Shown here: positions 33,986 to 43,609 of the stretch, one piece after another | Layout: every line of letters starts with the position of its first letter | Numbering within the stretch: the first letter of the stretch is position 1 | Assembly (NCBI RefSeq): GCF_020742345.1 | Contig: NZ_DYXC01000058.1 | Span: 1 to 64,000 of the forward strand | Reading direction: 5' to 3' | DNA: 64,000 nucleotides | DNA from: Enteractinococcus helveticum | Lineage (GTDB): Bacteria; Actinomycetota; Actinomycetes; Actinomycetales; Micrococcaceae | Position numbers and translations under genes: made by a program | Notes under the pieces: generated by a model | Databases searched by the model: none | Seen by the model: the letters and a program-made list of their open reading frames with translations, nothing else | What the model was told of the DNA's origin: nothing

Positions 33986-35134
33986 GTGAAAATAGGCATC
34001 CACGACCTGGAAGTCGCCACGTCCCACTACGTACTGGATCTTGATACCCTGGCAGAACGCCACCAGATTGATCCCAAGAAGTTCAGTATTGGCCTGGGCC
34101 AAGACACCTTCTCGATGCCCGCCCCGGACGAGGACATCGTCACCATGGCCGCAGAAGCAACACAGACCCTGCTCGAGCGACACGATGCCACCAAGATCCG
34201 CCAGGTGCTCTTTGCCACCGAATCCTCCATCGACCAGTCCAAGGCCGCCGGCGTGTACTTGCACGAGCTCCTGGGCCTGCCCGCCAATGTGCGCTCTGTG
34301 GAACTAAAACAAGCCTGCTACTCGGGTACCGCCGCACTGCAGATGGCCGTCAACGCGGTTGCCCGTAACCCCGAGGAACAGGTTTTGGTGATTACCTCCG
34401 ACGTCGCCCGCTACGCGCTGGACTCCGGCGGCGAGCCAACCCAGGGTGCCGGATCGGTTGCGATGCTGATCAGCGCTGACCCCAACCTGGTCGAAATTGA
34501 ATCCGGCTCGGGCCTGCACACCACCGATGTCAATGACTTCTGGCGCCCGAATGATTCCACCACCCCGTTCGTGGATGGCCAGTTGTCCCTGGACGCCTAT
34601 CTGGACGCCACCACTGCTGCCTGGGATGATCTGCTGGCCCGCCGTGAACTCGGCCTGGATGACATCCATCGCTTCCTGCACCATCAGCCATTTACCAAAA
34701 TGGCTCGCAAACAGTTGGCCGCACTGGCCGAGCACACCGGCACCGAGCTATCTGATGACCTGATCGAAGAGTCCATGAGCTACAACCGCGCGCTGGGTAA
34801 CACCTACACGGCTTCGTTGTACTTTGCACTGACCGCTCAGCTGCACAATAATAATGACCTGGCTGGTAAACGCCTGGGCTTCTTCTCATATGGTTCCGGT
34901 GCGGTAGCAGAATTCTTCACCGGTGTTGTCCAGGAGAACTACCAAGACCACATTTACCCGCAGCACGTGGCCAAACAGCTCGATAACCGGGTTGAACTGA
35001 CCTACGACGAGTACCGCAAACTCCACTGCGACTTTGCCGCCACATCTGAAACCTTCACAACTGAAAAAACGACCAATGCACCCTTCCGGTTGAGCGGCGT
35101 CACCGAACACCAACGCCGCTACGAGGCACAGTGA
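33986..35134 (+). CDS. mvaS: Hydroxymethylglutaryl-CoA synthase
   Basis: 382 aa thiolase-fold enzyme condensing acetyl-CoA with acetoacetyl-CoA. It has KIGIHDLEVATSHYVLDL (start), FATESSIDQSKAAG, ELKQACYSGTAALQMA with catalytic Cys111, an acidic base in the VLFATESS region, and HRFLHHQPFTKMA with the catalytic His. GTG start with AAAGGAG upstream. It is the entry step of the pathway but last in gene order; its stop overlaps the following helicase start by 4 bases. Confidence 0.94.
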   Translation: MKIGIHDLEVATSHYVLDLDTLAERHQIDPKKFSIGLGQDTFSMPAPDEDIVTMAAEATQTLLERHDATKIRQVLFATESSIDQSKAAGVYLHELLGLPANVRSVELKQACYSGTAALQMAVNAVARNPEEQVLVITSDVARYALDSGGEPTQGAGSVAMLISADPNLVEIESGSGLHTTDVNDFWRPNDSTTPFVDGQLSLDAYLDATTAAWDDLLARRELGLDDIHRFLHHQPFTKMARKQLAALAEHTGTELSDDLIEESMSYNRALGNTYTASLYFALTAQLHNNNDLAGKRLGFFSYGSGAVAEFFTGVVQENYQDHIYPQHVAKQLDNRVELTYDEYRKLHCDFAATSETFTTEKTTNAPFRLSGVTEHQRRYEAQ

Positions 35135-38100
35135 GTTACCCATTCGTTGACATCCAAGCTCTCGTCGCCGCATTCGGCGACACCATGACCCAGCGCGGCC
35201 GCAAATACGCGGCCGACGACCGGGTGATGACGCTCAAATTCAACGATGAAACCGGCCGCCTCGTTGGTCGGGTCAAAGGGTCCGAAGACAAGATCTACCG
35301 GGCCGCTGTCATCCTGCGCAAAACCGACCGCACCCTGGGTGGGGTGTCCATTTGGGATATTGACTACGCCACCTGCAGTTGTCCGGTTGGCGTCGACTGC
35401 AAACACGGGGCCGCCCTGATTTTTGAATCGAATCAGCGCGCGGTCGCCGACTCCGCGGTGCTGACCGCCGCCGACCTTGAGGGCTCACGCGAGCCAGCAG
35501 AGCCCGAACACGGTGTGCCCGGGCTACCATGGCGCCAAGTCGTCAACGAACTGCTGCCCACGATTGACTCGAATCAAGAATTCACCGACGTCGCACTGGG
35601 CGTTGAAATCGATGCGCTCCACACCGAGCCTTCCGGGTACCGCACCCGGTTTACCTGGCGGGAAGCCACCCCCGATGACCTTGAACACCAAAACGACCTG
35701 ACCGTGCGCCTGCGACCGTTGCGCGTTGGGGCCCGCGGCGGCTGGATCAAGGGCAATATGAACTGGACGCTGTTTGATCTGCCGTTCCATCAGTCTGCCC
35801 ACGGCGAGTTCCAATTCCTGCCCGAACAACACGACGCGCTGCACGAGCTCAACCAGCTCTACACCACGTCGGTATCCTCGCTGGGCTCCACCGACGTCAT
35901 CACCCTGGCAACCATGAACATGCCGCAAATGTGGGATGTACTGGCCAAAATTGATAACGTCGGCATCCCACTGGTACCGCTGCAGAAAATGATCAACCGG
36001 GTCACCATCACCGAACCTGCGCGGATTATTTTCGACGCCGCAGAAACCGCCGACGGCGACATTGCCCTGAACATTCAAGCGCAACTGCCCTCCGAAGCAC
36101 TGAAACCCTCCGGCACACTCGGGGCTATTGGACTGTACACGATCGACTACTACCCGGAATCAGCTACCGCAGACATCAACGTCATTCCGCTGAAACAACC
36201 GCTCACCCGGACAGTCATGGATCTCATCGAATCACCCGAACCGATGATTATCCCCGCCGACGACACCGAAGAATTCTTCAACAACATCTACCCAATACTG
36301 GCCGGCGTCATCCCACTGGCCAGCCATGACCAGTCGGTCGAGCTACCGGATATTCCACCCTCCACGCTTGAACTGACCCTGGAGTATTATCAGGCCACCC
36401 ACCAAGGCGAACGCCAAGACCACGTGCGCATTTCTGCGCAATGGGATTATTTGGGCACCGAAGACCAAACCGAACACCGCCATCAGGTGCTCCAAGAAGT
36501 CGAGCACCACGTGGAGCTGGCCGCCGTGCCCGGTAAGACGACGTTGATCGGTGCCGCAGCTGCCCGGTTCGTAGATGAAGCCCTGCCGGATTTACAACAA
36601 CACGAACACGTGCGCATCGTGGAAACCGAAGACCGCCCGGTCTATACCCGGCTGACTGGTGAACCTCATATCGCCATCAATGCCACCCCGTCGGAGAAGA
36701 ACGACTGGTTTGATCTGGGCTTCCAGATCACCATTGAAGAACGCACCATCCCATTCCGACAGCTATTTATTGCGCTGGTACGCAATCAGGACAGCCTGCT
36801 GTTATCCGACGGCACGTACTTCTCACTGCAGCATTCAGCGTTTCAACCGCTGCGCAAACTGTTAGAAGAAGCAGCCGCCCTGGACGATTTCGCAGCCGAT
36901 AACCCATCGATTTCTCGGTTCAACGCCACCCTATTGGAAGACGCCGAAGACGCCGCCGATGCTTTTACCGCTGACCCAACGATTATTGCGTGGCAAAAGG
37001 CGCTAGCCGTGCTGCGGGATGCCAAGGATATTCCGGCACTAGAGGTCCCAGAGAGTCTCACTGCAGAACTACGTGACTACCAGCATGAGGGCTATGAGTG
37101 GTTGTCTTACCTATACGACCTAGGTCTGGGTGGGATTCTCGCCGACGATATGGGGTTGGGGAAGACCCTGCAAACCATTGCGATGATCGCTCGTGCCAAG
37201 GCACTGGGTGAAAAGCTTCCGTTTCTGGTGATTGCGCCGTCGTCAGTCTTGACGGTCTGGCGTGATGAAGTCGAACGATTCGCCCCAGACCTGAATGTCG
37301 TTGTGGTGGATGTATCGAACCTGCGTCGTGCTGAATCGATTGGTTCGATCCGCGACCGCGCAGATATTGTGGTCACCTCCTATGCGATTGCTCGCCTGGA
37401 CGAGGACTTCCTGGCAGAACAACAGTGGGCGGGGCTCATCCTCGATGAGGCTCAGTTCGTCAAGAATCATCAGACTAAAGCCCACCGGGCGATTCGCAAC
37501 TTCACGGCCGGATTTAAGCTGGCTATCACGGGTACTCCGATGGAAAATACCCTGTCGGATCTGTGGTCAATCTTCCGGTTGGTTGTGCCCGGCATGCTGC
37601 CGCGGTTCGCTAAGTTCCGGGATGATTACTTGCGACCAATTGAAGCCGGCCAACGGGTGGCTCGCACGGAACCAACCACGGACAACGACGTCGAGGAACG
37701 TGTCCAGCAGCAGACCCGATCGCGTGAAGCAATGACGAAATTGCGTACGAAGATCCGGCCGTTTATGCTGCGTCGTACCAAGGAATCGGTGGCTGCTGAG
37801 CTGCCAGATAAGCAAGAGATGGTGCTTCGTGTTCCAATGGAACCAGAACACGAGAAGCTTTACCAGCAGGTTCTGCAGCGTGAGCGGAAGAACGTGTTGA
37901 ATCTGGTTGCGGATATGGATTCCAACCGGATGTCGATTTTCCGTTCGCTGACCTTGATGCGGATGTTGGCGCTGGACCCGGCCATTGTGGATGAAGAGCA
38001 CTCCCATGTGCCTTCTTCGAAACTCAATGAATTGATGTCGCGGTTGTCTGAGATTCTGCCAGAGGGCCACCGAGTGTTGATCTTCTCGCAGTTTACGTCG

Positions 38101-38574
38101 TTCCTGGCACGGTTGGGACAACAACTCAATGAGCGCGAGATCGACTATGCATATCTTGATGGTTCGACTCGTGACCGTGCAGCGGTGGTTGAAGAGTTCC
38201 GCTCCGGTGAAGCACCTGTGTTTTTGATTTCACTTCGCGCTGGTGGTTTCGGCCTGACACTGACCGAAGCGGATTACGTATTTCTGTTGGACCCGTGGTG
38301 GAACCCTGCCGTGGAAGCTCAAGCTGTTGACCGTGCACACCGTATCGGGCAAGAAAAGAATGTGATGGTGTATCGCATGGTATCGAAGGGCTCGATCGAA
38401 GAAAAGGTTCTTGCGCTCCAGCAGCAAAAGGTTGAAATGTTTGCCGCGCTCACAGAAGACGATACGGCATTTGCTTCCAGTGTGACCGCCGACGATATTC
38501 GTGCTCTGTTTGACGATAGTCCAGTCGATCTTGCAGATATGCAAGAAGATGTTGTCCAGGGGACTAGCGAGTAG
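35131..38574 (+). CDS. SWIM-domain SNF2 family DEAD-like helicase (HepA-like)
   Basis: 1147 aa. Near residue 85 a SWIM zinc finger (CSCPVGVDCKH, CxCx(5)CxH). Residues about 110-630 are a poorly conserved region. Then comes a two-lobed SNF2 ATPase: ILADDMGLGKTLQT (Walker A), IAPSSVLTVWRDE, VVTSYAIARLDED, ILDEAQFVKNH (DEAQ box), ITGTPMENTLSDLWS, RRTKESVAAELPDK, and C-terminal LIFSQFTSFLARL, RAGGFGLTLTEADYVFLLDPWWNPAVEAQAVDRAHRIGQ. Likely translocates on double-stranded DNA or remodels nucleoprotein. GTG start overlaps the mvaS stop (GTGA), so it is probably translated from the mevalonate transcript although functionally unrelated. Codon third positions change from C-rich to more T/G-rich around 37,000. 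Confidence 0.9.
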   Translation: MSYPFVDIQALVAAFGDTMTQRGRKYAADDRVMTLKFNDETGRLVGRVKGSEDKIYRAAVILRKTDRTLGGVSIWDIDYATCSCPVGVDCKHGAALIFESNQRAVADSAVLTAADLEGSREPAEPEHGVPGLPWRQVVNELLPTIDSNQEFTDVALGVEIDALHTEPSGYRTRFTWREATPDDLEHQNDLTVRLRPLRVGARGGWIKGNMNWTLFDLPFHQSAHGEFQFLPEQHDALHELNQLYTTSVSSLGSTDVITLATMNMPQMWDVLAKIDNVGIPLVPLQKMINRVTITEPARIIFDAAETADGDIALNIQAQLPSEALKPSGTLGAIGLYTIDYYPESATADINVIPLKQPLTRTVMDLIESPEPMIIPADDTEEFFNNIYPILAGVIPLASHDQSVELPDIPPSTLELTLEYYQATHQGERQDHVRISAQWDYLGTEDQTEHRHQVLQEVEHHVELAAVPGKTTLIGAAAARFVDEALPDLQQHEHVRIVETEDRPVYTRLTGEPHIAINATPSEKNDWFDLGFQITIEERTIPFRQLFIALVRNQDSLLLSDGTYFSLQHSAFQPLRKLLEEAAALDDFAADNPSISRFNATLLEDAEDAADAFTADPTIIAWQKALAVLRDAKDIPALEVPESLTAELRDYQHEGYEWLSYLYDLGLGGILADDMGLGKTLQTIAMIARAKALGEKLPFLVIAPSSVLTVWRDEVERFAPDLNVVVVDVSNLRRAESIGSIRDRADIVVTSYAIARLDEDFLAEQQWAGLILDEAQFVKNHQTKAHRAIRNFTAGFKLAITGTPMENTLSDLWSIFRLVVPGMLPRFAKFRDDYLRPIEAGQRVARTEPTTDNDVEERVQQQTRSREAMTKLRTKIRPFMLRRTKESVAAELPDKQEMVLRVPMEPEHEKLYQQVLQRERKNVLNLVADMDSNRMSIFRSLTLMRMLALDPAIVDEEHSHVPSSKLNELMSRLSEILPEGHRVLIFSQFTSFLARLGQQLNEREIDYAYLDGSTRDRAAVVEEFRSGEAPVFLISLRAGGFGLTLTEADYVFLLDPWWNPAVEAQAVDRAHRIGQEKNVMVYRMVSKGSIEEKVLALQQQKVEMFAALTEDDTAFASSVTADDIRALFDDSPVDLADMQEDVVQGTSE

Positions 38575-38605
38575 TTCCACGTCACCTGCTGACCCCGAGC
38601 TCAGG

Positions 38606-40720
38606 TTATATCGCCCAGTACATGTTGCGTAGCAGTGGTTGGGTGGGGTCTAACCAGGGTGCGGGTTGGAAGAAGTGGGTGCCGTTGATGGTGTGGATGG
38701 TCCATTTGCCGTTGTGCACCGCGGCGTGGTGGAAGGCGCACAGGGTGATGGCGTTGTCGATATCGGTGGCGCCGCCGTGTGCCCAGGCTTTCAGATGGTG
38801 GATTTGGCACCAGGCGGCGATGATTGTACAGCCGGGGGTTTGGCAACCGCGGTCCCGGGCCAGGATGGCGCGGCGTTGGTCGCGGGTGAAGGAGCGGTAG
38901 GCGCGGCGCTGGTTGAGCACACTGTGGTGTTGGTTCCAGATTTGGCCCACGATCTGACAATCACAGGCCAGTTTTTCGGCATCCACCGGATGCAATGCCC
39001 CCACATTTAGGGCCTCGGAGATATACCCGGTCCACGGGGGTGGACTGACCCCGAGCAGGTGATCCGGGTTGTTACATAATGTGTTGGGGTCCTTGGGGTT
39101 GGGGCGTTGCAGGATGGTGGGCACGATCCCGTCGGGGCCGCGGGGTCGTTGGGCCTCGGGCGGGATCGCGTCAATGCCGAGGGTCTGATAGGCGGTTTCA
39201 ATATCTTGGACCACCACCAGGGTGGCATCTGCCCCGTGGGAGCGTTTGACTTGGAGTTCATCGGGAGCCATACTGAAAATTGCTTTCATTGCGCCGATGA
39301 GTATCGCGCTGACGAGCTGTCCCGGGTTCAACGTTTCAATATCATCAAGAGTCTCTTGAGTAACCGGGTTCCCTTGGTCATCTTCGGCGACGAGTGCGTC
39401 AGGATCATGATCAATACTAAGATCCTCTAACGTGGCCGTGGCCAGGGGATGATCGGCTTCGAAATCATCAAACAGTCCGGCGTGCCCCGAATCCGTTGTC
39501 GAGTGGTCGCTGGTGTCTCGGTTTGCAGCCAAGGCGGCCGCGCTCATCGAGTCATCGTTGACGGGATTGTCGGTGTTTCTGATGTCTTCGGAATCTGTGG
39601 GAGCCGTGCTGGACGTTGCTTCCTGCTCATCGGATTGCTCTTCAGCAGGGCTGTAGAGCCATTCGGTGAGTTTCTCATCCGTTTTGACTGGGGCGCCATT
39701 TTTGTTGAGTTGATTGACTACGAAATTCTTGTACTCGGCAAAGATCTCTGGGGTGGCATGGATCCAGATTTTGCCTGACCCGTCAGCGTAGGCTTGATCC
39801 CGGATGACATTATCGGCTTGCTTCCGTAGCGTTTGGGCAATGGGTGGCCCATCGGCATCCAGCGCATGAGCGATCTTATCGGCCCACCGGCGACGGGCAG
39901 CATTGAAAGCATCCGGGTTGGAGGCTTGGGCTGCCTCGATGAGCGTTGGTTGGAATTTTTGTAAGACCGCGTCTTTCTGCTCGGCGGTAGCCGTGGTCTT
40001 GTGCACGTGCTTGGTGAGATCTTTGTCTAACCACACGATCCGATCCAGATTCTCAGCCGGAATGGTTCCTTCGGTGAACGCCGCGGCCAATTTCAGCAGT
40101 TTTGGCTGATTCATGCCCAGGGTAGGGTCTTGTCCGGGATTCCAGGTCACATAGGGCAGCCGAGCGTGAATCTTTTTGATCATTTGCCCAGAGAACCGAA
40201 AGACGTCTTTGAAATACGCGGTGCTATCCCGAAACGCTTGGACGCCTTCAGGCGTACCGAAGTATTCCGGTTGAGCCTGGAACATGGGTTGCAGGTGTCG
40301 AGCAAAACCGGTGATCGAAGCTTCCTGCAGGTGCTGCACTCGTCGCAGCATGTCGGCAATCATTGGCACCGTGTCATATCGACATTCCGGAGCAGTCGGT
40401 AAGGGACGGGGTGGAATAACCGGTGTGCCATCCGCGTGTGTGGGATCATCCTCGCCGGCATTGTGGGGCGAAACGGCCTCGGTGGAAGACTCTGAGTCGT
40501 CAACCTGTGGTTGATGCCCAGACCAATCAGCCCCCGACACCCTGGTGAATTGCGCAAACGTGGTGGCAGGGTCGGCCATCCGCTGGGACATTTCGGTACC
40601 CACCACCAAGTACAGATACGCCAATTGTCCAGGACTGAGCTCCTTGACCGCTTCGAGCTTGAGATCATCGGGCATGGGCACCGCAATACCAATATCCGGA
40701 AGTGCATTGGTGGCGACCAT
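38606..40720 (-). CDS. DUF222/13E12-type protein with C-terminal HNH nuclease domain
   Basis: 704 aa. The N-terminal part is the DUF222 region typical of the abundant actinobacterial 13E12-repeat family. An acidic, low-complexity insert lies at about residues 350-460. The C-terminal HNH motif is complete: RDRGCQTPGC, WCQIHHLKAWAHGGATDIDNAITLCAFHHAAVH, with both CxxC-type zinc ligands and the HH pair. These proteins occur in many copies in mycobacteria and Micrococcales, and some are linked to mobile DNA; their function is not established. ATG with GAGAGG nine bases upstream. Convergent with the SNF2 gene. Confidence 0.85.
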   Translation of the reverse strand: MVATNALPDIGIAVPMPDDLKLEAVKELSPGQLAYLYLVVGTEMSQRMADPATTFAQFTRVSGADWSGHQPQVDDSESSTEAVSPHNAGEDDPTHADGTPVIPPRPLPTAPECRYDTVPMIADMLRRVQHLQEASITGFARHLQPMFQAQPEYFGTPEGVQAFRDSTAYFKDVFRFSGQMIKKIHARLPYVTWNPGQDPTLGMNQPKLLKLAAAFTEGTIPAENLDRIVWLDKDLTKHVHKTTATAEQKDAVLQKFQPTLIEAAQASNPDAFNAARRRWADKIAHALDADGPPIAQTLRKQADNVIRDQAYADGSGKIWIHATPEIFAEYKNFVVNQLNKNGAPVKTDEKLTEWLYSPAEEQSDEQEATSSTAPTDSEDIRNTDNPVNDDSMSAAALAANRDTSDHSTTDSGHAGLFDDFEADHPLATATLEDLSIDHDPDALVAEDDQGNPVTQETLDDIETLNPGQLVSAILIGAMKAIFSMAPDELQVKRSHGADATLVVVQDIETAYQTLGIDAIPPEAQRPRGPDGIVPTILQRPNPKDPNTLCNNPDHLLGVSPPPWTGYISEALNVGALHPVDAEKLACDCQIVGQIWNQHHSVLNQRRAYRSFTRDQRRAILARDRGCQTPGCTIIAAWCQIHHLKAWAHGGATDIDNAITLCAFHHAAVHNGKWTIHTINGTHFFQPAPWLDPTQPLLRNMYWAI

Positions 40721-41087
40721 GACCGTGTCCTCTCAGTGGCAAGAAGGGAAATAGGTGCAGTAAACCTCGAGCGAAAAATTATGAGTTGGAAAGAGTGAAT
40801 GACTAATAGCTCTATTATATCCGCGGCGAACTGTTGAAGCAATGATTCTATTGTGATTGTTTAACACTTTAGATGTATTCGGTGGCTTCTATATCAAGTC
40901 TTCACATCTCTATCTAGGTGTGTTGTATGTATTGTGGATAGTGTTCCATTTCTGTCCCAGTTATCCACAATCGGTGCGACACGGTTGCGAATGGCACAGA
41001 TAGAGGCTAGGTGTCTATGAGCCCGTTGCCGTATTGTTTTTGCTCATGACAATGAGCCCCTTGAAAAGGGGCGCCCACAAAGGGAAG
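40721..41087. other. AT-richer intergenic region with DnaA-type boxes
   Basis: No gene seen. It contains the promoter side of the HNH gene and two facing DnaA-like boxes (TGTGGATAG at 40933-40941, TTATCCACA at 40961-40969). Two short perfect hairpins lie near the thiQ end (GCTCAT/ATGAGC at 41042-41057 and GCCCCTT/AAGGGGC at 41056-41072); neither has a T-run on the minus strand. Confidence 0.5.
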
Positions 41088-41963
41088 CTAGCGGCTGAGA
41101 TTCACGGTGATGGTGTCACCAAGACCGCCCTGGCGTCCGGGCAGCACAATAAGGTTTTCCACGACTTCTACGGTGGTGGATTCATCCGAGACCGCAGTAA
41201 TTACCCCTGTGACTTCACCCAAGCCGCCGAGCAAACTGGCTACAGAGTCTGACAGTTTCGAGATATCGAGTGTCGCAACCGGCCCGAGGTCTAAGATTTT
41301 GCCGTGTTCTACCACTGCGAGCCGGTCGGCTACGGTCGTAGCTTCGGCCGGGTCATGCGTGACATAGATGGCCGAGGTGCCGGTCTGTTTCAACAGGTCG
41401 CGAATCTCTACGGCAAGTCGCTGGCGTAAGCCCCGGTCGAGGGCAGACAACGGCTCATCGAATAAAATGACGGCGGGACGGATGACCAAACACCGAGCCA
41501 GCGCAACACGCTGTGCTTGCCCACCCGATAGCTCAGTAATCGCACGGTCGGCCAGTTCAGCAATGTCGACCATCTCCAGTACCTCGGCAACGCGACGACG
41601 TCGTTGGTCCTTCGGCACTTTGGCGGCTTCCAGACCATATGCCACGTTGCCGGCCACGCTGCGGTGCGGGAACAGTTGGGCGTCTTGAAAGACCATGGTG
41701 CAGTTACGATGGTGCGGTGGCAGGTGCTCGCCGTCGTCGTCAGTGGTGACGGAAGCGATTTCGATCCGTCCGGAGCGGGGCTGCTGCAGGCCTGCAATTG
41801 CGCGCAACAGGGTGGACTTTCCCGAACCAGATGCCCCCAGTACCGCCAGTATTTCGCCGTCGTCAACGGTCAGATCCGCGCCGGTGAGTACGGGCTCGCC
41901 GCGATAGTTGGGACTGCCGTCGTCATAGTCGACGTGTAGGTCGGTGATGTGAATGGCGGTCAT
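41088..41963 (-). CDS. Thiamine ABC transporter ATPase (ThiQ-like)
   Basis: 291 aa ABC ATPase: Walker A GASGSGKSTLL, Q-loop MVFQDAQLFPHRSVAGN, signature LSGGQAQRVALARCL, Walker B VILFDEPLSALD, H-loop YVTHDPAEA. A C-terminal extension of about 70 residues may be a small regulatory domain. It energises the ThiP permease; its start overlaps the thiP stop by 4 bases. The thiamine assignment comes from the operon and the TPP riboswitch, since the ATPase alone would fit any spermidine/iron/thiamine-type importer. Confidence 0.85.
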   Translation of the reverse strand: MTAIHITDLHVDYDDGSPNYRGEPVLTGADLTVDDGEILAVLGASGSGKSTLLRAIAGLQQPRSGRIEIASVTTDDDGEHLPPHHRNCTMVFQDAQLFPHRSVAGNVAYGLEAAKVPKDQRRRRVAEVLEMVDIAELADRAITELSGGQAQRVALARCLVIRPAVILFDEPLSALDRGLRQRLAVEIRDLLKQTGTSAIYVTHDPAEATTVADRLAVVEHGKILDLGPVATLDISKLSDSVASLLGGLGEVTGVITAVSDESTTVEVVENLIVLPGRQGGLGDTITVNLSR

Positions 41964-43606
41964 GAGGTGCTCCCAAGGGTGCGCGGGCGGATGCGTTCGC
42001 CCAGGATTAACGCGATTGAGGCGACGATACCCAGTACGACGGCGGCGGCCAGGGCCATACCGAAGTTATCGGCACCGGGACGGGATAGGAGCCGCACAAT
42101 GTATACGGGCAGGGTTTGGTATTCGGGGGAGGCCAAAAAGCTGGTGGCACCGAATTCGCCCAGCGACACGGAAAAACTCAGCCCGGCGGCCAGACCGATG
42201 GCGCGCAGCAGATACGGTCCGTCGATAGTGGCTAGAATGCGTGACGGCGAGGCGCCCAGCACGGCCGCTGCCTGGCGTTGGCGAGGATCCACGGCGGCCA
42301 GTATGGGAATCAGGCTGCGCACCACGAGCGGCAGGGCAACCACGGCTTGGGCCAGTGGTACGAATACACCGGATTGGCCCAGGGCGGGGTTGAATGCATG
42401 GATGGATACCAGGAACCCGAAGCCGATGGTGACCGAGGAGACGCCCAGGGGCATCATGATGAACGTGTCTAGGGCCTGTTGGGCGCGCGCCAGGGTGCGT
42501 GAGCGCGCATGTCGGGTGATCACCAGGGCGGTGAGGATGGCCATGACCATGCAGATGATGGTCGCGTCCAGGGCGATTTTTAGGGAATGTTCCAGCGCCT
42601 GGGCGGCCGTGGCTCCGCCGGCGAATCCGCTCCCCGGTGAGGTGATCAGCAGGTGGTAGTTGTGCAGGCTGTACCCGGTGGCGGTGGCCAGGGAGCGTTC
42701 AACCAGCGTGATCATGGGCAGCAGAATAATGACGACGACGGCGAATAGTGTCAGGCCCAGCGGGAACCAGTCGGTGCGGGCCAGGGGTTGGCGCACGGGT
42801 TGTTGTAGGCGCAGGGCGGTGGTGGTGCGGTGGGATAGGCGTTGGGTTAACCACACTGAGGTCAGGACGAATACCACTTGCAGTGCGGAGAATACGGCGG
42901 CGGTGCGCAGGTCTAAAAAGGTTTGGGTTTGGCGGAAAACTTCGGTTTCTAGAGTGCCCACACCGGGGGTGCCCAGGGTGCGCACCAGCGAGTAGGCGGT
43001 GGAGCAATACAGGAAGACCAGCCCGGCTGAGGCGCCGATGGCCGGGGTAATGGCCGGCAGGGTGATGGTGAAAAACGCGCGCGGTGCCGAGGCACCCAGG
43101 CTGCGGGCCGCTTCGACGGTACGCGGGTCCAGCAGCTGCCACAGGCCACCGACTTGGCGGGCGATGAGGCTGATGTTGAAAAATACCATCGCGGCGATCA
43201 CCGCCCACGTTGTTTGGTCCAGGCCGAGGAAGCCCAGTGGCCCGTTGGCACCGAAGACCGCGCGGAAGGCAACACCGACGACGACGGTAGGTAATACGAA
43301 TGGCACCAGGGTGATGGAGCGCAGGATGGTGCGTCCGGGGAATTCGGTGCGATACAGGATATAGGCGGCCGGAACACCAAAGAGTACGGATCCGAGCGTG
43401 CCGCCCAGGGCCATCGTCAGGGTGTGACCGACGATGGCCCAGGTGCGCGAAGTCGTCAAGACCTCACCGAAGGCGCTGAAATCGAGCGCGCCGGCGTCGT
43501 TGGTGATGCCGCGAATGAGCATCGCGCCGACGGGCCAGGCGAAGAAGATGGTGAGGAAGGTGAGGATCACCGCGATGGCGGCACCCCACCCGAAGCGTGC
43601 ACGCAT
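41960..43606 (-). CDS. thiP: Thiamine ABC transporter permease (ThiP-like, two fused domains)
   Basis: 548 aa membrane protein with about 12 helices in two homologous halves, each carrying the ABC permease EAA-type loop (VEAARSLGASAPRAFFTITLPAITPA in the first half, RQRQAAAVLGASPSRILATIDGPYL in the second). This two-in-one build is typical of ThiP and FbpB. 3 bases separate it from thiB and 4 bases overlap thiQ. Located in the cytoplasmic membrane. Confidence 0.85.
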   Translation of the reverse strand: MRARFGWGAAIAVILTFLTIFFAWPVGAMLIRGITNDAGALDFSAFGEVLTTSRTWAIVGHTLTMALGGTLGSVLFGVPAAYILYRTEFPGRTILRSITLVPFVLPTVVVGVAFRAVFGANGPLGFLGLDQTTWAVIAAMVFFNISLIARQVGGLWQLLDPRTVEAARSLGASAPRAFFTITLPAITPAIGASAGLVFLYCSTAYSLVRTLGTPGVGTLETEVFRQTQTFLDLRTAAVFSALQVVFVLTSVWLTQRLSHRTTTALRLQQPVRQPLARTDWFPLGLTLFAVVVIILLPMITLVERSLATATGYSLHNYHLLITSPGSGFAGGATAAQALEHSLKIALDATIICMVMAILTALVITRHARSRTLARAQQALDTFIMMPLGVSSVTIGFGFLVSIHAFNPALGQSGVFVPLAQAVVALPLVVRSLIPILAAVDPRQRQAAAVLGASPSRILATIDGPYLLRAIGLAAGLSFSVSLGEFGATSFLASPEYQTLPVYIVRLLSRPGADNFGMALAAAVVLGIVASIALILGERIRPRTLGSTS

Positions 43607-43609
43607 AGG

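Noticed and set aside
40933..40969. Possible replication origin because of facing DnaA-like boxes in AT-richer DNA
   Set aside because: Only two boxes, and no dnaA, dnaN, rpmH or gidA genes nearby; an actinobacterial oriC normally has many boxes beside dnaA.
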